Source of the DNA: Piscirickettsiaceae bacterium
Lineage (GTDB): Bacteria > Pseudomonadota > Gammaproteobacteria > Nitrosococcales > Methylophagaceae
NCBI GenBank assembly: GCA_024685995.1
Contig: JAIBDY010000001.1
Span: 1-64,000, forward strand
Reading direction: 5' to 3'
Length of the DNA stretch: 64,000 bases
The notes under the pieces are model-generated. The model ran no database searches. It was not told the origin of the DNA and saw nothing but the letters and a program-made list of their open reading frames with translations. Below are positions 1 to 9,148 of the stretch, piece after piece. The translations under genes and the position numbers were made by a program. Positions within the stretch are counted from its first letter, which is position 1. Each line of letters begins with the position of its first letter.

Positions 1-62
1 ACGCCAAAGTGTCTTAAATTCAAATACCGACAACTTGTCATATTTACCTGAAAATAGAACAC

Positions 63-111
63 AAAAATACAGCGCGGGCGCGGAGTCCTCGAAGCACTGC
101 GCGGTGTTTTT
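63..111 (-). terminator. Possible terminator hairpin downstream of slipin
   Basis: Bases 63-75 and 99-111 are inverted copies matching at 11 of 13 positions, around a 23-base loop. On the minus strand the second arm ends in five T. That fits a rho-independent terminator for the nfeD-slipin operon, though it lies 200 bases past the stop codon. It could equally serve a plus-strand transcript. Confidence 0.3.
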
Positions 112-130
112 ATATGCCCATATTAGTTCG

Positions 131-146
131 CATAATGTATATTATG
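131..146. repeat. Small perfect inverted repeat (CATAAT-N4-ATTATG)
   Basis: CATAAT at 131-136 is the exact reverse complement of ATTATG at 141-146, separated by GTAT. It could be an operator half-site pair, but no gene start lies next to it inside the window, so its role is unknown. Confidence 0.25.
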
Positions 147-311
147 TTAAATACTGTATGTATGAATAAGGATAAATTAATAAGTGTGTACTGACTATGA
201 TTTTGATCAAACAATTGTATGTTCAAGATTTACATCTATTCGTGTCTTAGACGACTAGATACCATTACATTTAAAACTCTCGTCCACTTAACGAACGTCG
301 GCCGAACGATG

Positions 312-1079
312 TTAAGGATTAGAAGACGATTCTTTATCCAGTTGCGTGACTAAGTTGAGCAAATTGCCTGGCAATGGAAACACAATAGTCGATGATTTAT
401 CACCGGCTATATCTGTTAAGGTTTGTAAATAACGTAATTGTATTGCTTGTGGTTGTTGTGCAAGTACCTTTGCTGCTGCCAACAGTTTTTCTGACGCTTG
501 TAACTCACCTTCGGCATGAATAATTTTAGCGCGCCGTTCACGCTCTGCCTCTGCTTGTTTCGCGATGGCTCGGATCATACTTTCATCGATGTCGACGTGT
601 TTGATTTCAACATTGGCAACCTTGATTCCCCAAGCATCGGTTTGCGAATCAAGTAGTGTTTGAATATCTATATTGAGCTTGTCGCGTTCTGCTAACATTT
701 CGTCTAGTTCGTGTTGGCCTAAGACTGAGCGTAGTGTGGTTTGTGATAATTGACTGATGGCATCATAAAAATGTTCAACTTGGATAATCGCTTTCTCTGG
801 ATCGATAACCCTAAAATACACCACGGCGTTCACTTTTACCGATACGTTATCTCGTGAGATAACATCTTGTGTTGGTACATCCATCACAATCGTACGTAAA
901 TCAACACGTACCATTTGTTGAATGAACGGTACGATAATAATGAACCCGGGTCCTTTGATGCTATAGAAACGGCCTAGTAAGAAAACGACGCCGCGTTCAT
1001 ACTCGCGGAGAATCCGAATGGCACTGACCAGTAAAGCCAGTACCACTAACGCTAGAATAGAAATAAATGACAATGTCAT
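312..1079 (-). CDS. Slipin (stomatin/SPFH family) membrane protein
   Basis: A 255-residue SPFH-domain protein expected to form oligomeric scaffolds on the inner membrane. Residues about 4-22 are one hydrophobic segment, followed by the SPFH domain (about 25-190, with the family-typical stretches PGFIIIVPF and [11 protein letters not shown]). A charged Ala/Glu/Lys-rich helix near residues 165-210 is likely coiled coil. The start is supported by AAGGAG eight bases upstream of ATG. It follows nfeD by 12 bases in the same operon; slipin-NfeD is a classic pair in which the NfeD protease is thought to act on or with the SPFH scaffold. QmcA is a related alternative, but the NfeD partner and length favour slipin. 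Confidence 0.9.
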   Translation of the reverse strand: MTLSFISILALVVLALLVSAIRILREYERGVVFLLGRFYSIKGPGFIIIVPFIQQMVRVDLRTIVMDVPTQDVISRDNVSVKVNAVVYFRVIDPEKAIIQVEHFYDAISQLSQTTLRSVLGQHELDEMLAERDKLNIDIQTLLDSQTDAWGIKVANVEIKHVDIDESMIRAIAKQAEAERERRAKIIHAEGELQASEKLLAAAKVLAQQPQAIQLRYLQTLTDIAGDKSSTIVFPLPGNLLNLVTQLDKESSSNP

Positions 1080-1091
1080 GACAAATTCTCC

Positions 1092-2456
1092 TTAGTTATT
1101 GGGCGTGATATTCAGTATCAACCCATCAATCGCCTGTACCTGAGCCGTATCACCTTTCTTTATTGGTCGACTCGTCGTTGCATTCCATACTTCACTATGC
1201 GCCATTACCCTGCCCCGTTGGTCGAAATCTTCGATCGCGACACAGGTGATGCCAAGCATTTGTTCTTCGCCAGACACAATGGGATGTCGCCTAGCTTTGA
1301 ACACTAAACCAAGTGCTAGAATGAAAAATGCGGTTGTAGCGACGGTAAAGCCAGCAATAACACCGATATCAATGCCATATCCAGGCACATCTGTATCAAT
1401 TAAGATCACCGAGCCAGATACAAAAGAGATGACCCCGCCAAAGCCTAAGACACCAAAACTGGGCTGAAAAGCTTCGGCTGTCATTAAGCCGATTCCTAAA
1501 ATAATTAACGATAAGCCTGCATAATTAATCGGTAACACCTGGAAAGAAAATAAGGCTAACAAAAGACAGATTGATCCGACTGTGCCGGGTAAAATCGCGC
1601 CGGGGTTTGAGAACTCAAAGATAAGGCCATATATACCGACCAACATTAAGATATAAGCAATATTCGGATTGGTGATGACTTCTAATAATTGATTACGCCA
1701 ATCCGGTAAAATTTCGGTCACAATGAGCCCAGTGGTTGTCAGCGTTCTTTCTTCTCCTAGGACACGTACTTTTCTGCCGTCTAACTGTTTAAACAAATCG
1801 ACTTGACTACTTGCAACGATATCGATGACATTTTCTTTAAGGGCTTGTTCTGCTGGTAAACTGGCTGCTTCCCGAACGGCTTGTTCAGCCCACGCCGCAT
1901 TCCGGCCTCGCAACTCAGCCAAACTAGTAATATAAGCGACGGCGTCATTAATAATCTTTTTTGTCATCGCATCTTCAGCTTTCACCTCAGGGGGGGGGCT
2001 ATCTGTTGCCTCCTCCCCTTTTTTCATCGGTGTTTTACCTTTCTCAGGCAAGGGCGCTGAAGGCATCACTTGTACTGGCGTTGCCGCGCCAAGATTGGTA
2101 GCCGGACTCATTGCAGCTACGTGGCTTGCGTATAAGATATAAGTCCCAGCACTGGCAGCGCGCGCACCGCTAGGGGTGACATAGCTTACGACTGGAATGG
2201 GTGACGCTAAGATGGTTTTAATGATGCTACGCATAGACAAGTCTAGGCCACCAGGCGTGTCCATTTTTAGGAGAATGAACGCGGTATCTGCACGGTTTGC
2301 TTTTTCAAAGGAACGTTCGAAATAATCTGCTGTGGCAGGACCGATAACGCCATTAATTTCGATCACAAAGGCTTGTTTTGATTGTTCAGCTGGTGCTTGA
2401 GCAAAGGCTTGACTGAATAGCAAGCAACATAGTGTCAATACAGTGAGTAACTTCAT
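1092..2456 (-). CDS. NfeD family membrane-bound serine protease (ClpP class)
   Basis: A long-form NfeD protein of 454 residues. Residues 1-19 form a signal peptide. A ClpP-like protease domain (about 26-220) has the nucleophile Ser102 in GARAASAG and a candidate general-base lysine at 166/167 in MTKKIIND, as in the Ser-Lys dyad known for archaeal homologues. Then come several membrane helices (about 258-400) and a C-terminal OB-fold NfeD domain. GGAG seven bases before ATG supports the start. The low-complexity insert at about 130-160 is Pro/Lys-rich and is encoded partly by a run of nine C on the coding strand (1990-1998). First gene of the nfeD-slipin operon. Confidence 0.92.
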   Translation of the reverse strand: MKLLTVLTLCCLLFSQAFAQAPAEQSKQAFVIEINGVIGPATADYFERSFEKANRADTAFILLKMDTPGGLDLSMRSIIKTILASPIPVVSYVTPSGARAASAGTYILYASHVAAMSPATNLGAATPVQVMPSAPLPEKGKTPMKKGEEATDSPPPEVKAEDAMTKKIINDAVAYITSLAELRGRNAAWAEQAVREAASLPAEQALKENVIDIVASSQVDLFKQLDGRKVRVLGEERTLTTTGLIVTEILPDWRNQLLEVITNPNIAYILMLVGIYGLIFEFSNPGAILPGTVGSICLLLALFSFQVLPINYAGLSLIILGIGLMTAEAFQPSFGVLGFGGVISFVSGSVILIDTDVPGYGIDIGVIAGFTVATTAFFILALGLVFKARRHPIVSGEEQMLGITCVAIEDFDQRGRVMAHSEVWNATTSRPIKKGDTAQVQAIDGLILNITPNN

Positions 2457-2585
2457 GTCAGCACTCCTAGCGTATTTTTATCTATGTTTAGCTTACGCCT
2501 AAAAACAGCAATAGACAATTGATCACATCAATAGGCAGTCACACTAAATAGTTGTTTTAAATTGATTATTTAGCCTTTCATTCCC

Positions 2586-3407
2586 TTAACGGTGGGATAC
2601 CGCAACCGAGGTAGATTGCCATGCTGTTTGCATCCTATCGCGAAGCTTTTGTAAGTCTGCTTCGTTTCTAGCATTTGGAACAGTTTTAAGAATCGTCGTT
2701 AAGCCAATGGCCATGTAATTGGCTGTCGTCATTAACAATGTGAACATCGTGCCTATTTTTTGTTCATAGGTATTGATCGCTTCCACTTCATGGTGGTGAT
2801 TCATTTCTAAATCTGCTTCCAATGAATGCACAGCAGAGTGCACCGTTTCACTCAGTAAAGCATAAGTCGTACGGTATTCGTGCAACATCCCTGCTAAATC
2901 GGCCTTCATATACACTTTAAAATCACTCCGGTCGATGTCTTCAGCACTGGCTATTAATCTATCGAGTTCTTGTACCTCATCGGTCGTGAAACTCTGACGA
3001 TATTTTTGTTGCTCTCGAATCGTTTTAAAAAAGGCCAGCCTCTGCTGCGCATCACCTAAAATAAGTGTCTCAAAGAAATCATCATGGCGATGAAAAGCCA
3101 CTAGATCGAACAGGGTCTCAAGCATCGCCCGTAAGATAATCTCAGCCTGATGCGTCATTCCCCGCTCTGCTAATAATAAAATGGCTTGATAATGCGATAA
3201 CATCCTTTGAAAATACACCACTGCATAGACTTCTTTTCTATCATCTGGGTGAACAGAGGTATGATTTAAGACGGATTGTGCAATGGTATTTAAGTCGAAA
3301 CAGATTTTGTAACTTTCAGACTCCGTGACTTGTTGCGAAATCACATTGTTCACACTTTCATTGGATAAAAAGCCAATGTCATTAAACTTCGAATCAGTAT
3401 TATTCAT
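2586..3407 (-). CDS. DUF5677-like helical protein, function unknown
   Basis: A soluble, almost entirely helical protein of 273 residues without signal peptide or membrane segment. The region around ILRAMLETLFDLVAF (about residues 87-101) and a later YALLSETVHSAVHS block resemble the conserved Arg/Glu and Ser-x-x-x-His pattern of the DUF5677 family. The assignment is from memory of the family and moderately sure; no function is known. AAGGA lies seven bases upstream of the ATG. It sits alone between nfeD and gcvP on the same strand; the 54-base gap to gcvP makes it possibly the last gene of the gcvTP transcript or a separate unit. Confidence 0.6.
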   Translation of the reverse strand: MNNTDSKFNDIGFLSNESVNNVISQQVTESESYKICFDLNTIAQSVLNHTSVHPDDRKEVYAVVYFQRMLSHYQAILLLAERGMTHQAEIILRAMLETLFDLVAFHRHDDFFETLILGDAQQRLAFFKTIREQQKYRQSFTTDEVQELDRLIASAEDIDRSDFKVYMKADLAGMLHEYRTTYALLSETVHSAVHSLEADLEMNHHHEVEAINTYEQKIGTMFTLLMTTANYMAIGLTTILKTVPNARNEADLQKLRDRMQTAWQSTSVAVSHR

Positions 3408-3461
3408 ATCAGTCCTTTAAATGTGTCAAAGTAAGTAAATTGTTGTGGCATCTTGGCGTGT

Positions 3462-6341
3462 CTAAGGGCAGCAAAAAAACAAATGTTTGTCGCCATAGAG
3501 ATTATCAATACGTCCAATAGGCGGCCAATATTTATCATCATTTAGTTGACCATTAGGGAAGAAGGCTTGTTGTTTTGAATACGGCAAGCCCCACTCCTCT
3601 GCTAACAACAAATCATGGGTATGCGGTGCGTTCCTTAACAGGTTGTTATTTTTGTCGGCCTGCCCTTGTTCGATTGCTGAGATTTCTGCTCGAATGGCAA
3701 TCAAGGCGTCACAAAAGCGATCTATTTCGGCCTTATCCTCGCTTTCAGTGGGCTCGATCATTAAGGTGTCTGCCACAGGGAAAGAGACAGTTGGCGCATG
3801 AAAACCATAATCAATCAATCGTTTAGCTATATCTTCTACAGTGATACCACAAGATTGTTTAAAGCCCCTACAGTCGATGATGCACTCATGAGCGACCCAA
3901 CCGTCTTTGCCGGTGAATAGAATGCCGTAATGGGGCGACAATGTTTTGGCAATGTAATTAGCATTCAAAATAGCATTTAAGGTTGCACTTTTTAAACCGG
4001 CGGCACCCATCATGGCAATATATGCCCAAGAGATCGTCAGTATAGATGCTGACCCCCAGGGAGCTGCCGACACACTGCCAATCGTACCTCGTGTATCAGC
4101 ATAGGGGTTAACCCTTTTAATCACGGGATGATCAGGTAAATAAGGTGCCAAATGCTGACCCACGCCAATCGGTCCCACCCCTGGGCCACCACCACCATGC
4201 GGGATGCAAAACGTTTTGTGTAAATTCAGGTGCGCAACATCGGCCCCAATACGACCTGGGCGACATAAGCCGACTAAGGCATTAAAATTCGCGCCATCAA
4301 GGTACACTTGACCACCATAACGGTGGATAGTGTCGCAAATATCCCGAAAAGATTGCTCGAAGACGCCATGTGTTGAAGGGTAGGTAATCATTAATGCTGC
4401 CAAAGTATTTTGGTATTCGACTACCTTGTGCTCTAAATCCGTTGTGCTCACATTGCCCTTGTCATCGCAAGCTACCATAACAACTTTCAGTCCGGCCATG
4501 GCCGCACTGGCTGGGTTGGTGCCATGTGCGGATGCGGGAATGAGACAAATATTGCGTTGCCCCTGCCCTCGTTGTTGATGATATTTTTTGATCACCAATA
4601 AGCCAGCATACTCGCCTTGAGAGCCGGCATTTGGTTGTAATGAAAAAGCATCAAAGCCAGTCACATCACAGAGCATATCTTCTAATTCATCAAACAGTTG
4701 TTGGTAACCCAATGCTTGATAGACAGGCACAAATGGGTGTAAGCCGCTGAATTCTTGATATGAAATCGCTTGCATCTCTGTCGCAGAGTTTAATTTCATC
4801 GTACACGATCCCAATGGAATCATACTGCGATCCAAGGCGATATCTTTACGCGCCAGACGACGCATATAACGCATCATCTTGGTTTCAGAATGGTATTGTT
4901 CAAATACGGGGTGTTGTAAGAAAGTATCATCACGCAACAAATCAGTTGAGATACAGTCAGTAATAGATTGATCTAAAACATTAATATCTGGTATATCATC
5001 GTTGACGGTTGCGAATAAACGCCAAAGCTTCCTCAAGGTTTGACGATTAGTAGTTTCATTGAGCGATATGCCAATGGTGTCGTTATCAATAATGCGCAGG
5101 TTGATAGCGATTTCCTGTGCTTGATTAGCCATGCGTTTAGCGCGGCTTGGTAAGGAGATCGCAATGGTATCGAAGTACTGCTGGCTGGTGACATTATAGC
5201 CGAGGATTTTGAGCCCCTCTGCTAAGAGCTGGGTATATCGATGAACTCGGTTAGCAATTAACTTGAGTCCTCTGGGGCCGTGATAAATGGCATAAAAACC
5301 AGCAATCACTGCCAATAAAACTTGTGATGTACAAATATTACTGGTCGCCTTGTCTCTGCGAATATGCTGTTCTCGTGTTTGCAAGGCCATGCGATAAGCA
5401 GTCCGGCCTTGACGATCTTTCGACACCCCAATGATGCGACCTGGAACCGAACGTTTGTAGCGATCCTTGGTGGCGAAAAACGCCGCATGGGGTCCACCAT
5501 AGCCCATGGGTACGCCAAACCGTTGACTATTACCAACCACAATATCGACATCAAATTGACCTGGTGACTTTAAGACGACCAAGCTCAACAAATCTGCCGC
5601 CACCGTAACTAAAGCCGCTTGTTGATGCGCTATCTCAACTACGGGTGATAGATTGCGTATTTCACCCTGTGACCCCGGGTATTGTACCAATACAGCAAAA
5701 AAGTCCTGTTGTTGTAAATCTTGATACGGATCGCCCACAACCATGTCGAAACCCAAAGAATTGGCCCGGGTTTTCATTACTGCGATGGTTTGGGGGTGAC
5801 AGTCTGCATCCACAAACACTGTATTAGAGCTACTTTCGGTGACTCGCTTGGACATTGCCATGGCTTCAGCTGCGGCTGTCGCTTCATCTAATAATGATGC
5901 GTTAGCCAAACTCATTCCAGTTAAATCAATAATCATCTGTTGAAATGTCAGCAACGCTTCTAGCCGCCCTTGGCTGACTTCTGCTTGATACGGGGTATAG
6001 GCGGTATACCAACCGGGATTTTCCAACACATTTCGTTTAATTACCGCGGGCATGATCGTATCGTGATAACCCATACCTAGTAATGAGGTATAGGTTTTAT
6101 TTCGATTGCGGATTTGACGAAGGTGCTTAATTACTGCGCGTTCGCTAATGGTTTCAGTTAACTTGAGGGGTTGATTTTCAAGAATATTGTCTGGAAACAC
6201 CGCGGGGATCAGATCTTCGATGTTGTCGAGATTCAAGCTGGCGAGCATGCTGGCTATTTGTCGTTGATTACTACCAATATGGCGTCGAATAAAATTACCC
6301 GGCATTTCCAATTGTTTTAACGGTGTTCGCGCTGCTGCCAT
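3462..6341 (-). CDS. gcvP: Glycine dehydrogenase (decarboxylating), P protein
   Basis: The PLP-dependent P protein of the glycine cleavage system. It decarboxylates glycine and passes the aminomethyl group to lipoyl-GcvH. The 959 residues are the normal full length of the fused bacterial form. The C-terminal half holds the PLP-lysine motif NLHKTFCIPHGGGGPG and the glycine-rich block after it. The reading frame stays open 34 codons further upstream, but the start at 6341 is chosen because AGGAG precedes it, the N-terminus MAAARTPLKQ matches the family, and it forms a TAATG overlap with the gcvT stop. It is therefore translationally coupled to gcvT. No gcvH is present nearby. Confidence 0.96.
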   Translation of the reverse strand: MAAARTPLKQLEMPGNFIRRHIGSNQRQIASMLASLNLDNIEDLIPAVFPDNILENQPLKLTETISERAVIKHLRQIRNRNKTYTSLLGMGYHDTIMPAVIKRNVLENPGWYTAYTPYQAEVSQGRLEALLTFQQMIIDLTGMSLANASLLDEATAAAEAMAMSKRVTESSSNTVFVDADCHPQTIAVMKTRANSLGFDMVVGDPYQDLQQQDFFAVLVQYPGSQGEIRNLSPVVEIAHQQAALVTVAADLLSLVVLKSPGQFDVDIVVGNSQRFGVPMGYGGPHAAFFATKDRYKRSVPGRIIGVSKDRQGRTAYRMALQTREQHIRRDKATSNICTSQVLLAVIAGFYAIYHGPRGLKLIANRVHRYTQLLAEGLKILGYNVTSQQYFDTIAISLPSRAKRMANQAQEIAINLRIIDNDTIGISLNETTNRQTLRKLWRLFATVNDDIPDINVLDQSITDCISTDLLRDDTFLQHPVFEQYHSETKMMRYMRRLARKDIALDRSMIPLGSCTMKLNSATEMQAISYQEFSGLHPFVPVYQALGYQQLFDELEDMLCDVTGFDAFSLQPNAGSQGEYAGLLVIKKYHQQRGQGQRNICLIPASAHGTNPASAAMAGLKVVMVACDDKGNVSTTDLEHKVVEYQNTLAALMITYPSTHGVFEQSFRDICDTIHRYGGQVYLDGANFNALVGLCRPGRIGADVAHLNLHKTFCIPHGGGGPGVGPIGVGQHLAPYLPDHPVIKRVNPYADTRGTIGSVSAAPWGSASILTISWAYIAMMGAAGLKSATLNAILNANYIAKTLSPHYGILFTGKDGWVAHECIIDCRGFKQSCGITVEDIAKRLIDYGFHAPTVSFPVADTLMIEPTESEDKAEIDRFCDALIAIRAEISAIEQGQADKNNNLLRNAPHTHDLLLAEEWGLPYSKQQAFFPNGQLNDDKYWPPIGRIDNLYGDKHLFFCCP

Positions 6342-7426
6342 TATGAACTCCTGTAATAACGGTGTGGGACAAAAGGTAATGTTGTCCTGTGCAGACGAAT
6401 AGTGTGTCCACGGACATCCGCAAAAAATACCGATAGTTGACATGGCTGGTCAATCAAAGCGATGGCTATTGACTGGTTCAAGCTGGGAGAGAATCCCCCA
6501 CTGGTTATATAACCAATACGGTTGCCAGTATCATCGACGAGGTCGGCATTGGCCCTGACTGGGATTTTACCCTCGACGCGTAAACCAATTTTTTGCCTCG
6601 GTGCGCCATATTGTAATTGGCGGCTAAGTTCAGCAAAGCCTAAATAACCACCTTGTGAACGTAATAACCAACTTAAGCCAGCTTCAACGGGACTAATAGA
6701 TTCTGTTAACTCATGACCGTATAAGCTCAACCCCGCTTCTAATCTAAGGATATCTCTGGCACCCAGCCCGATAGGCTTAACCACGTCAAAATCAAGCAGT
6801 TGCTTAGCGAAGGCCGCCGCATCACGATTGGAGATAGAAATTTCAAAACCATCCTCGCCGGTGTAGCCACTACGGCTTACCACACAAGCGACATTCCCGA
6901 TCGTCGTTTCAATAGCGGATAAGAAGGCTAGCTTGGTCACTTCTGGACACAATTGTTCGATGACGGTATTGGCTTTCGGTCCTTGTAAGGCGAGTAAGGC
7001 TTGTTCCGTTAAATGTGTTAACTGACAATGTTCGGGTAAATATTGATTAAAATGAGCCTGATCTTTGTCCTGACAGCTAGCGTTGGTCACCACTAAAAAT
7101 CTTGAAGGTAATCGGGTAATAATAATATCGTCAATGACGCCACCATTGACATTAGTCATGACCGTATAAAGTTGCCGTCCGGAGCTTAAGGATGAAACAG
7201 GGCTAGTACAGATTGTGTCGAGGTCTGACGCACAATCTAATGATAATTCGAACTGGCCCATATGAGAGACATCAAATAAACCTGCTTGAGTACGGCAATG
7301 TAAAGTCTCTTTAATGATACCCAATGGGAACTGGACAGGCAGTTGGTAACCTGCAAAAGATACCATTTTGGCCTTGAGGCTCAGGTGCAACTCATAAAGC
7401 GCCGTTTTCCTATCTACCGTCATCAT
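6341..7426 (-). CDS. gcvT: Aminomethyltransferase, T protein of glycine cleavage
   Basis: GcvT takes the aminomethyl group from GcvH and, with tetrahydrofolate, releases ammonia and 5,10-methylene-THF. The 361 residues are normal length. Family features include FDVSHMGQFEL near the N-terminus, the folate-site block GYTGEDGFEI, and IGLGARDILRLEAG. Two adjacent ATG codons (7426 and 7423) are both possible starts. It is the first gene of a gcvT-gcvP unit. In a methylotroph the pathway could run in either direction to exchange glycine and one-carbon units; that is inference. I saw no glycine riboswitch in the 221 bases upstream. Confidence 0.95.
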   Translation of the reverse strand: MMTVDRKTALYELHLSLKAKMVSFAGYQLPVQFPLGIIKETLHCRTQAGLFDVSHMGQFELSLDCASDLDTICTSPVSSLSSGRQLYTVMTNVNGGVIDDIIITRLPSRFLVVTNASCQDKDQAHFNQYLPEHCQLTHLTEQALLALQGPKANTVIEQLCPEVTKLAFLSAIETTIGNVACVVSRSGYTGEDGFEISISNRDAAAFAKQLLDFDVVKPIGLGARDILRLEAGLSLYGHELTESISPVEAGLSWLLRSQGGYLGFAELSRQLQYGAPRQKIGLRVEGKIPVRANADLVDDTGNRIGYITSGGFSPSLNQSIAIALIDQPCQLSVFFADVRGHTIRLHRTTLPFVPHRYYRSS

Positions 7427-7647
7427 CCATCTCGTGTCAGTATCAAGCTCAGTGCGTTGTTGAAAACGACTATACCGAGCACAGCTTAGTCATTCAATTA
7501 CGCTATTCATGCACCTTTACTGTAACGAAATTAAGGTGACTTGAATAGTCCAAACTTAACCAGCTTTTATCGGAAAATCATTTGCTTGCAACCGATTACA
7601 GTTATGGGCTACTCTACTGATATATAGCCGAAGGAAGGAGAAAGGAC

Positions 7648-8031
7648 ATGGCTTGGCGAGAAACAGATGATGAAAAGACCTATAGCGATGAAGAAGTTGA
7701 AACCCGGCTAAAAGCTGAACTTCCACACTGGTATTTAGAAAACGGCTGGATACGCCGTAAGTATAAAACCAGTAGCTGGAAAAGTACCCTGATGGTTGTC
7801 AATACGGTCGGTCATCTAGCCGAGGCGGGATTCCATCACCCAGATATGGCGATTTCTTATGCCTTTGTCATCGTTAAATTGATGAACCATGCCGCGAAAG
7901 GCATCACCGATAAAGATTTTGAACTGGCAAAAAAAATCGAAGATGTCATTATGTGGCAGCCAGGAAAAGAAAATGGCGCGCTAACGGGCACCCCTGATGA
8001 TGCAAGGTTTAAATACATAAAATACGACTAA
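7648..8031 (+). CDS. phhB: Pterin-4a-carbinolamine dehydratase
   Basis: Dehydrates 4a-hydroxytetrahydrobiopterin to the quinonoid dihydropterin, recycling the cofactor of aromatic amino acid hydroxylases; homologues also act in pterin chemistry for molybdenum cofactor. The family signature is visible: Ala-Gly-Phe-His63-His64-Pro65, then Tyr71, His81 and an Asp a few residues on. Length (127 residues) is at the upper end of the family. A strong GGAAGGAG precedes the ATG. No phenylalanine hydroxylase gene is next to it, so the substrate in this organism is open. Divergent from gcvT. Confidence 0.92.
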   Translation: MAWRETDDEKTYSDEEVETRLKAELPHWYLENGWIRRKYKTSSWKSTLMVVNTVGHLAEAGFHHPDMAISYAFVIVKLMNHAAKGITDKDFELAKKIEDVIMWQPGKENGALTGTPDDARFKYIKYD

Positions 8032-8062
8032 CGCCATATTTTCAAGATATGGGAAGGAGTCT

Positions 8063-8272
8063 ATGATGAACGAAGACAAGCTGAATATGGCGGTTCGCCA
8101 ATATCTCAAAAAGGTTGGCATCACTTCACAAAGAGAAATCGAACAAGCAGTGATCAAAGCCATAGAAACGAACAAACTTACGGGTACAGAATCGCTGTCC
8201 GTCACGATGACCTTATCTGTGCCGAGCTTAGGTATTAACCATCAAATTGATGGCAAAATCAGCCTTGAATAA
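8063..8272 (+). CDS. Small conserved protein, DUF6494-like
   Basis: A 69-residue acidic/amphipathic protein with an N-terminal helix-turn-helix-like stretch (about residues 5-35) and a C-terminal part rich in alternating hydrophobic residues (SLSVTMTLSV), suggesting a short beta hairpin. It resembles the DUF6494 family as I recall it; function is unknown. GGAAGGAG precedes a double ATG; the second ATG (8066) has slightly better spacing. It follows the carbinolamine dehydratase by 31 bases on the same strand and is probably co-transcribed. Confidence 0.6.
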   Translation: MMNEDKLNMAVRQYLKKVGITSQREIEQAVIKAIETNKLTGTESLSVTMTLSVPSLGINHQIDGKISLE

Positions 8273-8320
8273 CCTGTCCTGATGAAGCTGTTGATAATTT
8301 TTTGCAAGTTCGTGTGAGCC

Positions 8321-8704
8321 ATGGCAATTGAAATAGCACCTTCCCTCAATGTGTTCGGTGAGTTATTACTGCCTTGCAATGAAGATCCTATAACGGGTTT
8401 CTTCCGTGACGGTTGTTGTAATACCAACGGTGATGATATTGGCTCTCACACGGTGTGTATTGAAGTGTCTAGAACGTTCCTCGAGTATTCTCGCTTCAAG
8501 GGTAATGACCTGTCGACACCCGTGCCAGAATTTGGCTTTCCTGGTTTGAAGCATGGCGATCGCTGGTGTCTATGCGCACAGCGATGGCTAGAAGCCTATC
8601 ATCAGGATATGGCGCCGCGGGTTCATTTGATGAGGACGCACCAGAAAGCAACAGAAGTCATTCCTTTGGCGTTGTTAAAACAATTTGCCGTCGATCTGAA
8701 TTAA
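8321..8704 (+). CDS. DUF2237 family protein
   Basis: A 127-residue cytosolic protein matching the DUF2237 pattern: NVFGELLLPCNEDPITGFFRDGCC near the N-terminus, with a Cys pair, then HTVCIEVSRTFLEYS, and GDRWCLCAQRW towards the C-terminus. The several conserved cysteines suggest metal binding or redox sensitivity, but no biochemical role is established. The ribosome-binding site is weak. The next gene starts two bases after this stop, so the two are likely translated as a pair. Confidence 0.85.
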   Translation: MAIEIAPSLNVFGELLLPCNEDPITGFFRDGCCNTNGDDIGSHTVCIEVSRTFLEYSRFKGNDLSTPVPEFGFPGLKHGDRWCLCAQRWLEAYHQDMAPRVHLMRTHQKATEVIPLALLKQFAVDLN

Positions 8705-8706
8705 CG

Positions 8707-9081
8707 ATGCATTTGGATCATACGATTATTCCAACACACGATGCCAGTATGGCCGCGGCATTTTATAGCGACATTCTCGGCCTTAAGCACCTTGGCGAGC
8801 ATGGTCACTTTGAGGCCGTTCAGGTGGATAACAATCTCACTTTATTATTTAGCAACAAAGCAGAATTTAGTCGTCTCCACTTTGCTTTCAAGGTCAGAGA
8901 GCAAGACTATACGGAGATCCTGATGCGGGTAAAAAGGGATCCTAAATTGGACTATGGTGATAGCCCATCGGAGAGAAGTAATTCTCGTGAGTATCATCAC
9001 GAATTTGAGATCGGCTTTTATTTTGACGATCTGGATAAGCACATTTTGGAAGTGTTCACCTCGCGTGTCAGTGCGGCCTAA
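8707..9081 (+). CDS. VOC family protein (glyoxalase/bleomycin-resistance fold)
   Basis: A 124-residue single-domain vicinal-oxygen-chelate protein. It opens with LDHTIIPTHDASMAAAFYSDILGL, a typical first beta-alpha unit with a possible metal-ligand His, and ends with the paired unit YFDDLDKHILEVFTSR, containing the His and Glu that usually complete the metal site. The substrate cannot be predicted. The open frame extends back to 8566, inside the DUF2237 gene, but the ATG at 8707, two bases after the DUF2237 stop, matches the family N-terminus. Confidence 0.85.
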   Translation: MHLDHTIIPTHDASMAAAFYSDILGLKHLGEHGHFEAVQVDNNLTLLFSNKAEFSRLHFAFKVREQDYTEILMRVKRDPKLDYGDSPSERSNSREYHHEFEIGFYFDDLDKHILEVFTSRVSAA

Positions 9082-9148
9082 AATAATCGTACATCTCTGG
9101 TCTGACCTTGTATCATAAGCCACTCTTAGACTGGCTTTGGGGTTGATA

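Larger units (their letters stand above)
1..311. other. Intergenic region left of the slipin gene
   Basis: No convincing gene is visible here. The stretch is AT-rich except for a GC-rich hairpin at 63-111 and holds a small perfect inverted repeat at 131-146. It lies downstream of the minus-strand nfeD-slipin operon. Whatever gene lies further left is outside the window. Confidence 0.5.

Noticed and set aside
6342-6443. 34-codon N-terminal extension of gcvP
   Set aside because: No ribosome-binding site; the coupled ATG at 6341 has AGGAG and the family N-terminus, and the extension overlaps the 3' end of gcvT.
7427-7647. Glycine riboswitch before gcvT
   Set aside because: I looked for the paired purine-rich aptamer signature on the minus strand and did not see it; the CCGAAGG near 7628 is on the other strand and forms the phhB ribosome-binding region.
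8566-8706. N-terminal extension of the VOC protein into the DUF2237 gene
   Set aside because: Overlaps another gene in a different frame; the ATG at 8707 matches the VOC fold start.
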